Below the pieces are notes generated by a model. That model ran no database searches, was not told the origin of the DNA, and worked only from the letters and a program-made list of their open reading frames with translations. Positions 25,590-34,217 of a stretch of DNA of 64,000 bases are shown here, one piece after another. The translations under genes were made by a program, and so were the position numbers. Positions within the stretch are counted from its first letter, which is position 1, and each line of letters opens with the position of its first letter. This DNA comes from Saccharibacillus kuerlensis DSM 22868 (GTDB taxonomy: Bacteria > Bacillota > Bacilli > Paenibacillales > Paenibacillaceae). The DNA is taken from contig NZ_KB899286.1 of assembly GCF_000378145.1 (NCBI RefSeq), forward strand, positions 43,413 to 107,412, written 5' to 3'.

Positions 25590-26576
25590 ATGATAAATAC
25601 AAGCTTCAAGTTCTCCCGCTGCCTTATTTTGGTCCTGCTTCTGGCATTTACTGCAGGTTCGTTCGGTACGACAAGCACTTATGCGCGTGAACAAGGCGGA
25701 TACTCTACATGGCTCTGGAATCCTTGGCTGCTTCGCACTTCTTCCGATGATGTGCTGCGTTTTGCGGCTGCGAACAACGTAACGACGCTGTACCTCCAAA
25801 TTGACCGAGACATGGTTAAATCGGATTATGCTTCTTTTATTGCCCGCGCTTCAGCGCAGGGCATTCGCGTTTACGCGCTGGACGGTGCGCCTCGCTGGGC
25901 ACTGGATCGCAGTCCGTCGGAGGCCTTGATCGCTTGGCTGGCCGATTATCAATCTTCTGCGGCAGCCAACGAAGCTTTCTCGGGCATTCATATCGACGTG
26001 GAACCGTATCTGCTCCCTGAATGGACAAGCGGACGCGAGGCTCTGCTGACTTCCTGGAAAGAAAACATCGATTCGTTGATCGCCGGCGCAAGGAATCTCG
26101 GTCTGACCATTGAAGCGGATATTCCGTTTTGGTTCGATGAACATACGATGCCTGGCGAATCGGGAACGCTCAGCTCTTGGATGATCGGTCGTTTCGATGG
26201 CATCACGATTATGGCTTATCGCGATTCCGCCGAGCAGATTGCCGAAGTAGCAAAGAATGAACTTGCGGAAGGCGAACAACTCGGTAAGCCTGTTCGGATC
26301 GCAGTCGAAACAAATCCGTCGTCGGAAACGCCCCAAGTCACTTTTTACGAAGAAGGCGCATCTTACCTGAACAGCCAGATTGCAGCCGTCAAGCAGCTCG
26401 TGAGCGGCAGCTCCTCTTTTGCCGGAATTGCCGTACATGACTATGACGGTTGGAAAAAAATGCAGGACAAAGAAGAGGCAGCGGCGATCCTGCCCGCTCC
26501 TCTGCCAAGCACAGGACAAACCGAGACGGCTGTAAAAGCTCCCAAACCGACTCCGCCCGGCAAGAAACAAAAATAA
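25590..26576 (+). CDS. Secreted TIM-barrel-like protein under c-di-GMP riboswitch
   Basis: A 328-residue exported protein: signal peptide to about residue 31 (CLILVLLLAFTAGSFGTTSTYA). The mature part shows an alpha/beta-barrel rhythm: NNVTTLYLQIDRD, then GIRVYALDGAPRW, FSGIHIDVEPYLLPEW, LGLTIEADIPFW, FDGITIMAYRDSAEQ and FAGIAVHDYDGW. Acidic residues at strand ends (HIDVEP, EADIPFW) are where glycoside hydrolases keep catalytic carboxylates, so an extracellular polysaccharide-active enzyme is plausible but unproven. The tail is Pro/Lys-rich. ATG 25590 follows AAAGGTGA; the frame is open 10 codons upstream into the riboswitch-proximal leader. Control by c-di-GMP suggests a role in biofilm or motility switching. 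Confidence 0.75.
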   Translation: MINTSFKFSRCLILVLLLAFTAGSFGTTSTYAREQGGYSTWLWNPWLLRTSSDDVLRFAAANNVTTLYLQIDRDMVKSDYASFIARASAQGIRVYALDGAPRWALDRSPSEALIAWLADYQSSAAANEAFSGIHIDVEPYLLPEWTSGREALLTSWKENIDSLIAGARNLGLTIEADIPFWFDEHTMPGESGTLSSWMIGRFDGITIMAYRDSAEQIAEVAKNELAEGEQLGKPVRIAVETNPSSETPQVTFYEEGASYLNSQIAAVKQLVSGSSSFAGIAVHDYDGWKKMQDKEEAAAILPAPLPSTGQTETAVKAPKPTPPGKKQK

Positions 26577-26637
26577 AACGTTTACTCGGCCGGTCTGTCG
26601 ACCGGAGCGAACGATCGGCCAACATCCTCATTTTTTC

Positions 26638-26693
26638 GCCCGCTGCGACTTTTTTGTCTTCCCTGACAAAAAGTCTGCAAGCGGGCTTTTTTT
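26638..26693 (+). terminator. Terminator after the riboswitch-controlled gene
   Basis: GCCCGCT-GC-GACTTTTT-GTC pairs with GAC-AAAAAGTC-TGC-AAGCGGGC, followed by seven T. It also isolates the deo operon from upstream transcription. Confidence 0.85.
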
Positions 26694-26723
26694 GTTCGTG
26701 CATGCATTCAAAAAACATACGTC

Positions 26724-26775
26724 CATCTTTATGAACAAAATTTCAATAACCCTTTTGCATTTGTTCATAAAGATG
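26724..26775. promoter_or_regulatory. DeoR operator: perfect 16-bp inverted repeat
   Basis: CATCTTTATGAACAAA (26724-26739) and TTTGTTCATAAAGATG (26760-26775) are perfect complements separated by 20 bp. The right arm occupies the spacer between -35 and -10 of the deoC promoter, so a bound repressor would exclude RNA polymerase. The B. subtilis DeoR operator likewise contains a GAACAAA-type palindrome. The arms are far enough apart to bind separate dimers of a tetramer. Assignment to the DeoR at 24405 is inference from context. Confidence 0.8.
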
Positions 26776-26782
26776 TTATGAT
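26755..26782 (+). promoter_or_regulatory. Promoter of the deo operon
   Basis: TTGCAT (26755-26760), 16 nt, TATGAT (26777-26782), overlapped by the right half of the operator. The ATG of deoC is 33 nt further on. Confidence 0.65.
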
Positions 26783-26815
26783 GAGATTAAACCGAACTTG
26801 AAGGAGAGATCCAAG

Positions 26816-27481
26816 ATGAATCTTGCATCCATGATCGATCATACGCTGCTGCGCGCCGACGCTGTAGAAGCGGAGATCGCTAAATTGATTGAGGAAGCAA
26901 AAACGTACAAATTCGCTTCTGTCTGCGTTAACCCGACTTGGGTATCTTACTCGGCTGAGCGCCTTGCCGGAACCGAAGTTAAAGTCTGCACCGTTATCGG
27001 CTTCCCGCTGGGAGCATCAACGCCGGAAACAAAAGCGTTCGAAACTCGCGACGCGATCGAAAAAGGAGCCGGTGAGATCGATATGGTTCTTAACATCGGC
27101 GCGCTGAAAAGCGGCAATGCCGAACTTGCGGAACGCGATATTCGCGCGGTCGTTGAGGCAGCTTCGGGCAAAGCGATCGTTAAAGTGATCATCGAGACCT
27201 GCCTGCTGACCGATGACGAAAAAGTGCTGGCCTGCGAACTGGCGGTTCGTGCGGGAGCCGACTTTGTCAAAACGTCCACAGGATTCTCGACAGGCGGCGC
27301 TACAGCTGAAGACATCGCTCTGATGCGCAAGACCGTCGGTCCTGACCTCGGCGTCAAAGCTTCCGGCGGCGTACGCAGCCGTGAAGATATGGAGAAGATG
27401 ATCGAAGCCGGCGCTACACGCATCGGCGCAAGCTCCGGCGTGAAAATTATGCAGGGCGGGCAATCCGATTCTTCGTACTAA
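26816..27481 (+). CDS. deoC: Deoxyribose-phosphate aldolase
   Basis: DeoC (221 residues) splits deoxyribose 5-phosphate into glyceraldehyde 3-phosphate and acetaldehyde. It is a TIM barrel with [10 protein letters not shown] at the start, [30 protein letters not shown], the Schiff-base lysine in [14 protein letters not shown], and [17 protein letters not shown] 26816 has AAGGAGAG 7 nt upstream; a TTG in frame at 26798 lies inside that leader and was rejected. It is the first gene behind the operator. Confidence 0.96.
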   Translation: MNLASMIDHTLLRADAVEAEIAKLIEEAKTYKFASVCVNPTWVSYSAERLAGTEVKVCTVIGFPLGASTPETKAFETRDAIEKGAGEIDMVLNIGALKSGNAELAERDIRAVVEAASGKAIVKVIIETCLLTDDEKVLACELAVRAGADFVKTSTGFSTGGATAEDIALMRKTVGPDLGVKASGGVRSREDMEKMIEAGATRIGASSGVKIMQGGQSDSSY

Positions 27482-27539
27482 TTCACAGCATTAAACTTGC
27501 CAATCTTGCTTTCCGAATCCGATTGAAGGAGGCCACTCA

Positions 27540-27950
27540 ATGAGCCACCCTATGAAAGACAGCCTGATTGAAGCCGCTATACAAGCACGATCTTCCGCAT
27601 ACGTTCCGTACTCGCATTTTCAAGTCGGCGCAGCTCTGCTGGCGGACGGCACCGTATACTCCGGCTGCAATATTGAGAATGCGTCGTTTGGTCTGACGAA
27701 CTGCGCAGAACGTACCGCCATTTTCAAAGCCGCTTCCGAAGGCATTCGCCGTATCGAAGCGATCGCGGTTGTTGCCGATACGAAAGGCCCGGTCTCCCCA
27801 TGCGGAGCCTGCCGCCAAGTGATCGCCGAATTCGCTGACGAGCATACGCTCATTTACCTGACCAATCTGAGCGGTGACACGGAGGAATGGACGATGGATC
27901 GTCTGCTTCCAGGCTATTTTCAGGCCAAGGATATGGACAAGTCGAACTAA
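27540..27950 (+). CDS. cdd: Cytidine/deoxycytidine deaminase
   Basis: The 136-residue zinc enzyme deaminates (deoxy)cytidine to (deoxy)uridine, feeding Pdp. Zinc and catalytic motifs are complete: NCAERTAIF (Cys and the catalytic Glu) and SPCGACRQV (two Cys), with NIENASFG for substrate binding. The length is that of the tetrameric class. GAAGGAGG precedes ATG 27540, 58 nt after deoC, so it is co-transcribed. Confidence 0.96.
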   Translation: MSHPMKDSLIEAAIQARSSAYVPYSHFQVGAALLADGTVYSGCNIENASFGLTNCAERTAIFKAASEGIRRIEAIAVVADTKGPVSPCGACRQVIAEFADEHTLIYLTNLSGDTEEWTMDRLLPGYFQAKDMDKSN

Positions 27951-27957
27951 AACAACT

Positions 27958-28043
27958 GCCCTGCCGTTCTTCGGATTCGGTCGGGCAAGTTTTCTTCGTT
28001 TGTTCCCCCTTGCCTGCTTACTCAATTTTTGTAAACGCTTCAA
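27958..28043 (+). promoter_or_regulatory. Imperfect hairpin and cre-like sequence between cdd and nupC
   Basis: After cdd, AACTGCCC..CCG pairs imperfectly with CGG..GGGCA-AGTT and is followed by TTTTCTT, which resembles a leaky terminator. Further on, TTGTAAACGCTTCAA (28029-28043) is similar to a CcpA cre site but one base short of the usual spacing. Both are tentative. Together they could lower nupC and later genes relative to deoC-cdd. Confidence 0.35.
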
Positions 28044-28086
28044 TAATATTAAAAATTAAAAACTAATTTTCGGGAGATCTCTATCT

Positions 28087-29292
28087 ATGAATATTCTTAT
28101 CGCGCTGCTCGGTCTGGCCGTTGTATTCGGCCTCGCTTTTATTGTCAGCAGCAACAAAAAAGCTATTCGCTACCGTCCGCTGGCCGTGATGATCGTGCTG
28201 CAGCTGCTTCTCGCCTTCCTGCTGCTTAATACGGTGTTTGGCAACTTTCTAATCCTTGGTATATCAGAAACATTCAATACGCTGCTCGAATATGCGGCCG
28301 AGGGTGTCAATTTCGTATTCGGCGGGCTTCTTGTCGCTGAAGGCGCATCCGTCTTTTTCTTAAACGTTCTGCTGCCGATTGTCTTCATTTCGGCATTGAT
28401 CGGCATTTTGCAGTATACGCGGATTCTGCCTCTTTTCATTAATGTTGTCGGATTGGTACTGAGCAAGATCAACGGAATGGGCAAGCTGGAATCGTACAAT
28501 GCGGCTGCATCCGTAATTCTTGGACAGTCCGAAGTCTTCATCTCCATCAAAAAGCAGATCGGCTTGCTGCCGAAGGAGCGGCTGTACACGCTCTGCGCTG
28601 CGGCCATGTCTACCGTATCCATGTCCATTGTGGGCGCCTACATGACACTGATTCCACCGCAGTATGTCGTTACTGCAATCGCGCTCAACGTATTCGGCGG
28701 ATTTATTATCGCTTCGATCATTAACCCTTATAAAGTATCGCCGGAAGAAGATATACTGGAAATGCCGGATGAGGAGAAAGAGAAGGAGGAAAAACAATCC
28801 TTCTTCGAAATGCTCGGCGAATACATCATAGACGGCTTTAAAGTCGCAATTATTGTAGCCGCCATGCTGATCGGTTTTATCGCTCTGATTGCTATGCTTA
28901 ACGGCATCTTCGCCGCGATCTTCGGCATCTCGTTCCAGACTATGCTCGGTTACGTGTTCTCGCCGCTCGCTTTTGTTATGGGTGTTCCTTGGAGCGACGC
29001 TGTTACGGCAGGCGGTATCATGGCCATCAAACTGATGACGAACGAATTTGCCGCAATGCTCAACCTGAAAACACTGATCGATGCCGGAACCTTGAGCGAC
29101 CGTACGATCGGTATTGTCTCCGTATTCCTCGTCTCGTTCGCCAACTTCTCCTCGATCGGCATCATTGCCGGCGCGGTCAAAGGCTTGAACGAAAAGCAGG
29201 GCAACGTTGTCGCTAGATTCGGTCTCAAATTGCTGTACGGCGCGACACTAGTCAGCATGCTGTCCGCCATCATCGTCGGATTGTTCATTTAA
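28087..29292 (+). CDS. nupC: Concentrative nucleoside transporter (CNT family)
   Basis: NupC (401 residues) is a proton- or sodium-coupled nucleoside importer. It has about ten hydrophobic segments, the family motif region [32 protein letters not shown] and [15 protein letters not shown]. It brings in the nucleosides that the surrounding enzymes degrade. A GGGAGAT site precedes ATG 28087. A charged loop of about 20 residues ([10 protein letters not shown]) lies mid-protein. Confidence 0.94.
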   Translation: MNILIALLGLAVVFGLAFIVSSNKKAIRYRPLAVMIVLQLLLAFLLLNTVFGNFLILGISETFNTLLEYAAEGVNFVFGGLLVAEGASVFFLNVLLPIVFISALIGILQYTRILPLFINVVGLVLSKINGMGKLESYNAAASVILGQSEVFISIKKQIGLLPKERLYTLCAAAMSTVSMSIVGAYMTLIPPQYVVTAIALNVFGGFIIASIINPYKVSPEEDILEMPDEEKEKEEKQSFFEMLGEYIIDGFKVAIIVAAMLIGFIALIAMLNGIFAAIFGISFQTMLGYVFSPLAFVMGVPWSDAVTAGGIMAIKLMTNEFAAMLNLKTLIDAGTLSDRTIGIVSVFLVSFANFSSIGIIAGAVKGLNEKQGNVVARFGLKLLYGATLVSMLSAIIVGLFI

Positions 29293-29335
29293 TCGTTAGG
29301 GTGTAAAATAAGATTTTTCGAAAGGAGCATAAACC

Positions 29336-30517
29336 ATGTCTACATTTAAACGGATTCACCTGATCGTGATGGACTCGGTTGGCATCGGCGAAGCGCCGGA
29401 TGCCGCGGAGTTCGATGATTTCGGAGTCAACACATTCGGCCACATCGCTCGCGAAATGGGCGGTCTGAACATGCCGAACATGGCCAAACTTGGCCTGTCC
29501 AACATTGAAGAGGTCCAAGGCGTACCGAAAGCCGAAGCGCCGCTCGCCTACTATACGAAAATGCAGGAAGCTTCCCGCGGCAAAGACACGATGACCGGCC
29601 ACTGGGAAATCATGGGCCTGTATATCGACACGCCGTTCCGCGTCTTCGAGAACGGCTTCCCGGACGAGCTGATTCAGCGTATCGAAGAGCATACGGGACG
29701 TAAGGTCATCGGCAACAAGCCGGCCAGCGGTACGGAAATTCTCGATGAGCTGGGCGAAGAACATATGAAGACCGGCGCGCTGATTGTGTATACGTCGGCC
29801 GACTCCGTGCTTCAAGTCGCTGCCCACGAAGAAATCGTTCCTTTGAAAGAACTGTACGAAATCTGCGAGTTCTGCCGTGAGATTACGCTGGAAGATCCGT
29901 ACATGCTCGGTCGCATCATCGCTCGTCCGTTCCTTGGCGAACCTGGGGCGTTCAAGCGTACGGCAAACCGTCACGATTACGCGCTCAAACCGTTCGGTCG
30001 TACAACGATGAATGAACTGCAGGACGGCGGCTTCGACGTGATCGCTCTCGGCAAGATTGCCGACATCTACGACGGCGAAGGCGTTACCCGTTCCGTGCGC
30101 ACTGTGTCCAATATGGACGGTATGGACAAACTGGTCGAGGAACTCGACAAGCCGTTCAACGGCCTCAGCTTCCTGAACCTGGTCGACTTCGACGCTCTCT
30201 TCGGCCACCGCCGCGATCCTCAGGGTTACGGTCAGGCGCTCGAAGAATACGACGCCCGTCTGCCGGAAGTATTTGCGAAAATGCAGGAAGACGATCTGCT
30301 GCTCATCACAGCCGATCACGGCAACGACCCAACCTACCGCGGTACCGATCATACGCGCGAATATGTACCTCTGCTCGCCTACTCGCCGCGCTTCACAGCC
30401 GGCGGCAAGCAGCTGCCTCTGCGCAGCACATTCGCCGATATCGCCGCTACTGTGGCCGAGAACTTTGGCGTTAAGATGCCGGAATACGGCACCAGCTTCT
30501 TGGGTGATCTGAAGTAA
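29336..30517 (+). CDS. deoB: Phosphopentomutase
   Basis: DeoB (393 residues) interconverts (deoxy)ribose 1- and 5-phosphate, linking the phosphorylases to DeoC. It is an alkaline-phosphatase-superfamily metalloenzyme: [15 protein letters not shown] holds an N-terminal metal ligand, [12 protein letters not shown] the phosphate-acceptor Thr, and [12 protein letters not shown] with [14 protein letters not shown] the C-terminal metal ligands. GAAAGGAG precedes the ATG, 43 nt after nupC. Confidence 0.96.
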   Translation: MSTFKRIHLIVMDSVGIGEAPDAAEFDDFGVNTFGHIAREMGGLNMPNMAKLGLSNIEEVQGVPKAEAPLAYYTKMQEASRGKDTMTGHWEIMGLYIDTPFRVFENGFPDELIQRIEEHTGRKVIGNKPASGTEILDELGEEHMKTGALIVYTSADSVLQVAAHEEIVPLKELYEICEFCREITLEDPYMLGRIIARPFLGEPGAFKRTANRHDYALKPFGRTTMNELQDGGFDVIALGKIADIYDGEGVTRSVRTVSNMDGMDKLVEELDKPFNGLSFLNLVDFDALFGHRRDPQGYGQALEEYDARLPEVFAKMQEDDLLLITADHGNDPTYRGTDHTREYVPLLAYSPRFTAGGKQLPLRSTFADIAATVAENFGVKMPEYGTSFLGDLK

Positions 30518-30609
30518 GAAGCTTGCAGTCATCCTGCAGCCAAAATATTCTAATCGAATGATTTTCAAACAGGCGGTATGGAAAAGTGTCTGCTAAAGAA
30601 AGTATCCAA

Positions 30610-30687
30610 GTTGTAAAAACTACAGTATTAATACACATTGAACTGCATTTCATAAGATCAAGCTGCAGCTTTTACAACATTTTTTCT
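30610..30687 (+). terminator. Possible terminator after deoB
   Basis: GTTGTAAAAACTACAG (30610-30625) pairs at 14 of 16 positions with CTGCAGCTTTTACAAC (30663-30678), and ATTTTTTC follows. The 37-nt loop is long, so efficiency is uncertain. If real, deoD-pdp need their own promoter within the 543-nt gap before deoD. No ORF is seen in that gap. Confidence 0.45.
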
Positions 30688-30934
30688 CTACCTGCTCCAA
30701 AAAGCTTTGATACATCTCAAAATCCTGCATAAACTACAACTTTTCCTTTTCAAAGCCTTGTTTCAGAGGAAAATGCTTGTAGAAAGTACAAGATGCTTGA
30801 CACGAAACCGACCTATCTGCTCCACCGCGTAAATCTTTCTTCTGCTCAAAAAGGAATGCGACTGCAAAAACCGACCTTTTCCGCATCGTACCAGCGGAGA
30901 AGCGGAAAGAGCCGATGGAGCGAAGCGTTCGCAT

Positions 30935-30986
30935 CTGTATTCCTGTTTTCCCCTTATAAAAATTAAATCGAAAAACAGGAATACAG
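30935..30986. repeat. Perfect 15-bp inverted repeat upstream of deoD
   Basis: CTGTATTCCTGTTTT (30935-30949) and AAAACAGGAATACAG (30972-30986) flank 22 bp that contain an AT-rich TTATAAAAATTAAAT. The geometry, arms around a -10-like box, recalls the operator before deoC, although the sequence differs. It may be an operator for deoD-pdp or part of a dispersed intergenic repeat; ACCGACCT occurs twice in the preceding 100 bp. Confidence 0.5.
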
Positions 30987-31060
30987 CGGCGATCGCAGGC
31001 CCGACCGCTTCGCAGCGCCTCTCAAACACCCACATATCCAAAAACGGAGGTTTTAATCCA

Positions 31061-31768
31061 ATGAGTGTTCATATCGAAGCCAAAGTCGGCGATATCGCCG
31101 AAACCATCCTGCTCCCGGGCGACCCACTGAGAGCAAAATTCATCGCCGATACTTATCTTGAAGATGTTGTCTGCTACAACCAGGTCCGCGGCATGCTCGG
31201 TTTCACCGGCACTTACAAAGGCAAGCGCATTTCCGTTCAAGGTTCGGGCATGGGTATCCCTTCGTTTGCCATCTACGCCAATGAACTGATCAGCGAGTAC
31301 GGCGTCAAAAACTTGATCCGCGTCGGCACATGCGGCGGTATGCAGGAAAGTGTCCGCGTCCGCGACGTCATTCTGGCACAAGCAGCTTGTACCGACTCCA
31401 GCATGAACCGCAACACGTTCCCGGGCTTTGACTTTGCTCCGATCGCAAGCTTCGGTCTGCTGAAGGAAGCTTACGAACGTGCCGTAGAAAAAGGACTGAA
31501 CGTCCATGTCGGCAACATTCTCAGCTCCGACATCTTCTATCGCGATGATAAGACAGTTACGACCAAGCTGATGCAGCACGGCGTACTCGGCGTTGAGATG
31601 GAAACGACGGCCCTCTACTCGCTCGCCGCGAAATTCGGTGTGAACGCGCTGACCATCCTGACGGTCAGCGATCACCTCCTAACCGGTGAAGAAACGACTT
31701 CGGCCGAGCGTCAATCCACTTTCAACGACATGATGGAAGTCGCGCTCGAAACGGCTCTGACTCTGTAA
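31061..31768 (+). CDS. deoD: Purine-nucleoside phosphorylase (DeoD type)
   Basis: The 235-residue hexameric-type enzyme phosphorolyses purine (deoxy)nucleosides. Family marks are [36 protein letters not shown], and the active-site segment [18 protein letters not shown], with [10 protein letters not shown] near the end. ACGGAGG precedes ATG 31061. It complements Pdp, which handles pyrimidines. Confidence 0.96.
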   Translation: MSVHIEAKVGDIAETILLPGDPLRAKFIADTYLEDVVCYNQVRGMLGFTGTYKGKRISVQGSGMGIPSFAIYANELISEYGVKNLIRVGTCGGMQESVRVRDVILAQAACTDSSMNRNTFPGFDFAPIASFGLLKEAYERAVEKGLNVHVGNILSSDIFYRDDKTVTTKLMQHGVLGVEMETTALYSLAAKFGVNALTILTVSDHLLTGEETTSAERQSTFNDMMEVALETALTL

Positions 31769-31889
31769 GATCACGGAGCGGGAGCCAGGCGGCTCCTCGT
31801 TTCTCTTACTATACCTATCAACAAACACCGGTCGGGTTCACGCACTGTGCGAGTCCGGCCGGATTCATTTGACGAAAGCGAGGCATACA

Positions 31890-33194
31890 ATGATGAGAAT
31901 GGTAGATTTGATTGAGAAAAAACGCGACGGTAAAGAACTGAGCACCGAGGAAATCAACTTCATTATCGAAGGCTATACCAAGGGAGATATTCCGGACTAT
32001 CAAGTAAGCGCATTCGCAATGGCTGTCTTCTTCAAAGACATGACGGATCGCGAACGTGCCGATCTGACGATGGCTATGGTTAATTCCGGCGATACGATTG
32101 ACCTGTCGGCTATTGAAGGTGTCAAAGTCGACAAGCACTCTACAGGCGGCGTTGGCGATACTACGACACTTGTACTGGCTCCGCTGGTCGCGGCGCTGGA
32201 CGTGCCGGTTGCCAAAATGTCGGGCCGCGGTCTCGGCCATACAGGCGGAACCGTGGATAAGCTGGAAGCGGTAGCTGGCTTCCACGTTGAGATTACAAAT
32301 GAAGAATTCGTTAAGCTCGTCAACGAGCACAAGATCGCGGTTATCGGTCAGAGCGGCAACCTGACGCCGGCCGACAAGAAGCTCTATGCGCTGCGCGATG
32401 TAACGGCAACCGTCAATTCGATTCCGATGATCGCAAGCTCCATCATGAGCAAGAAGATCGCGGCGGGAGCTGACGCAATCGTACTTGACGTCAAAACGGG
32501 CGCTGGCGCGTTCATGAAGACGCTGGAAGGCTCCAAAGATCTGGCCCATGCGATGGTATCGATCGGCAACAATGTCGGCCGCCGCACGATGGCTGTAATC
32601 TCCGATATGAGCCAACCGCTTGGCGCGGCGATCGGCAATGCACTTGAAGTGCAGGAAGCGATTGATACGCTCAAAGGACAAGGCCCGAAAGATCTCGAAG
32701 ACCTCTGTATGGCTCTTGGCAGCCAGATGGTCTTCCTCGCAGGCAAAGCTTCTTCGCTCGAAGACGCCGAAGTCAAGCTGCGCGAAGTGATTGCGAATGG
32801 CAAAGCACTGGAGAAGTTCCGCGACTTCCTCGCGAATCAGGGCGGCGATGCTTCGGTAGTCGACCATCCGGAAAGACTGCCGCAGGCGGCTTACAAGATC
32901 GAAGTTCCGGCTCCCCGCTCGGGTGTCGTCTCGCAAATTGTTGCCGACGAGATCGGTGTGGCCGCTATGCTGCTCGGCGCAGGCCGTGCGACTAAGGAAT
33001 CGGAGATCGACCTTGCAGTCGGTCTGATGCTGAACAAAAAAGTCGGCGAAGCCGTTCAGGAAGGTGAATCGCTCGTTACGATTCATGCCAACAGCGAAGA
33101 CGTGGCAAATGTGCGTGAGAAGATTCTCGCGGCAATCTCTATCGCGGACACCGCAGAAGCACCTACGCTGATTTACGGTACGATTACGGAGTAA
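31890..33194 (+). CDS. pdp: Pyrimidine-nucleoside phosphorylase
   Basis: Pdp (434 residues) phosphorolyses uridine, deoxyuridine and thymidine. The signature [16 protein letters not shown] is intact, and [17 protein letters not shown] and [22 protein letters not shown] follow B. subtilis Pdp closely. I placed the start at ATG 31890 ([11 protein letters not shown]), behind GCGAGG. An in-frame TTG 21 nt earlier has no site and the family begins at MRMVD. It is the last gene of the deo set. Confidence 0.96.
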   Translation: MMRMVDLIEKKRDGKELSTEEINFIIEGYTKGDIPDYQVSAFAMAVFFKDMTDRERADLTMAMVNSGDTIDLSAIEGVKVDKHSTGGVGDTTTLVLAPLVAALDVPVAKMSGRGLGHTGGTVDKLEAVAGFHVEITNEEFVKLVNEHKIAVIGQSGNLTPADKKLYALRDVTATVNSIPMIASSIMSKKIAAGADAIVLDVKTGAGAFMKTLEGSKDLAHAMVSIGNNVGRRTMAVISDMSQPLGAAIGNALEVQEAIDTLKGQGPKDLEDLCMALGSQMVFLAGKASSLEDAEVKLREVIANGKALEKFRDFLANQGGDASVVDHPERLPQAAYKIEVPAPRSGVVSQIVADEIGVAAMLLGAGRATKESEIDLAVGLMLNKKVGEAVQEGESLVTIHANSEDVANVREKILAAISIADTAEAPTLIYGTITE

Positions 33195-33214
33195 TTTAAC
33201 CGAGTAATTTATAA

Positions 33215-33249
33215 GAGAAGGAGCAGGATAATCCCTGCTCCTTCTTTTT
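33215..33249 (+). terminator. Terminator of the deo gene set
   Basis: AGAAGGAGCAGG pairs with CCTGCTCCTTCT and runs into TTTTT. Confidence 0.9.
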
Positions 33250-33295
33250 ATTTGACTGCTGAACGATTTCAATTCTAAATGATTTCACTTCCAAA

Positions 33296-33988
33296 TCATT
33301 TGACTTCTAAACTTTTGATTGGATTCTCTTCCTGCATTAGAGTCATCAATTCATTGACGGATTTTCCCTTCGGCAGACGGACGACCATATCGAGCAGCAG
33401 CCGGTTCCCTTCCTTTGCTTCACCCATATTGAAGTTAACGATAGTCAGCTCGTGCTTCTCCAGCACCTTCCTCAGTTCCTGTACGGCTTCGGGTACATTC
33501 TGGACCGTGACGACGAGACGTTGGGTAGAAGATATCCATTTCCCCTTTATATTGCTGTGCAGAACAAGCTGCGTTAAATAAATAATCAGCGTAACCGCAA
33601 TACCGAGTATATAAAGTCCCGCACCAAGTGCCATTCCGACTCCGGCCGTTGCCCAGATTCCCGCTGCCGTAGTCAAGCCGTTAATGGTCTGCTTGCGCAT
33701 AAAGATCATTCCTGCTCCCAGAAAACCTACCCCGCTTACGATTCCTGAAGCGACCTTTGTCGGATCGATCTGCACGCCGTCCCTTCCCTCAAGATCCATA
33801 AAGCCGTATTTGGAAACGATCATGATCAGCGCCGCACCTACCGCAACGATAAAATGCGTACGCGTTCCAGCTTCCTTGCGTCTGCTTTTGCGCTCATAAC
33901 CGATCAATCCACCGCAGATTCCGGCCAGCAGCACTCTGAACAAATGCTCCAGTTCCATTGGCAGATTAATCATATCGATATATCCCAT
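33296..33988 (-). CDS. MgtC/SapB family membrane protein
   Basis: The 230-residue protein has four to five membrane helices with the MgtC marks LLAGICGGLIGYERKSRRKEAGTR and VASGIVSGVGFLGAGMIF, then TINGLTTAAGIWATAGVGMALG. A cytoplasmic ACT-like tail (about 150-230) follows: QRLVVTVQNVPEAVQELRKVL. MgtC proteins modulate Mg2+ homeostasis and ATP synthase; the group with this C-terminal domain is common in soil Firmicutes. GGGGGAG precedes ATG. It converges with pdp. Confidence 0.9.
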   Translation of the reverse strand: MGYIDMINLPMELEHLFRVLLAGICGGLIGYERKSRRKEAGTRTHFIVAVGAALIMIVSKYGFMDLEGRDGVQIDPTKVASGIVSGVGFLGAGMIFMRKQTINGLTTAAGIWATAGVGMALGAGLYILGIAVTLIIYLTQLVLHSNIKGKWISSTQRLVVTVQNVPEAVQELRKVLEKHELTIVNFNMGEAKEGNRLLLDMVVRLPKGKSVNELMTLMQEENPIKSLEVK

Positions 33989-34113
33989 TTGTCTCCCCCT
34001 CTCTTCCGCAGAACCTTCTAATGACGCGGAAGCTTTGATCCTTTTTACCCAGAGTTTACGTAATCACGATCTTCTTTTTACACTTTTTTGGATTTCCCTT
34101 AAACCGATCCATA

Positions 34114-34150
34114 TAAAAAAGAGACACTGCAGATACAGCGTCTCTTTTTA
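34114..34150 (-). terminator. Terminator after the 34218-35522 gene
   Basis: AAAAAGAGAC(A)CTG and CAG(C)GTCTCTTTTT form a symmetric stem usable leftwards. The remaining DNA to 33989 shows no gene. Confidence 0.8.
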
Positions 34151-34217
34151 TAAACACAGTTCTTTTTATAAATAGGGTTCTAGGAAAATGTAATTTTGAA
34201 CACACGCTCATTCTCCC

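Noticed and set aside
29285-30568. 427-codon open frame antisense to deoB
   Set aside because: The sense frame has all phosphopentomutase motifs; the antisense frame shows no domain.
31818-33272. 484-codon open frame antisense to pdp
   Set aside because: It covers a gene with the intact thymidine-phosphorylase signature; composition effect only.
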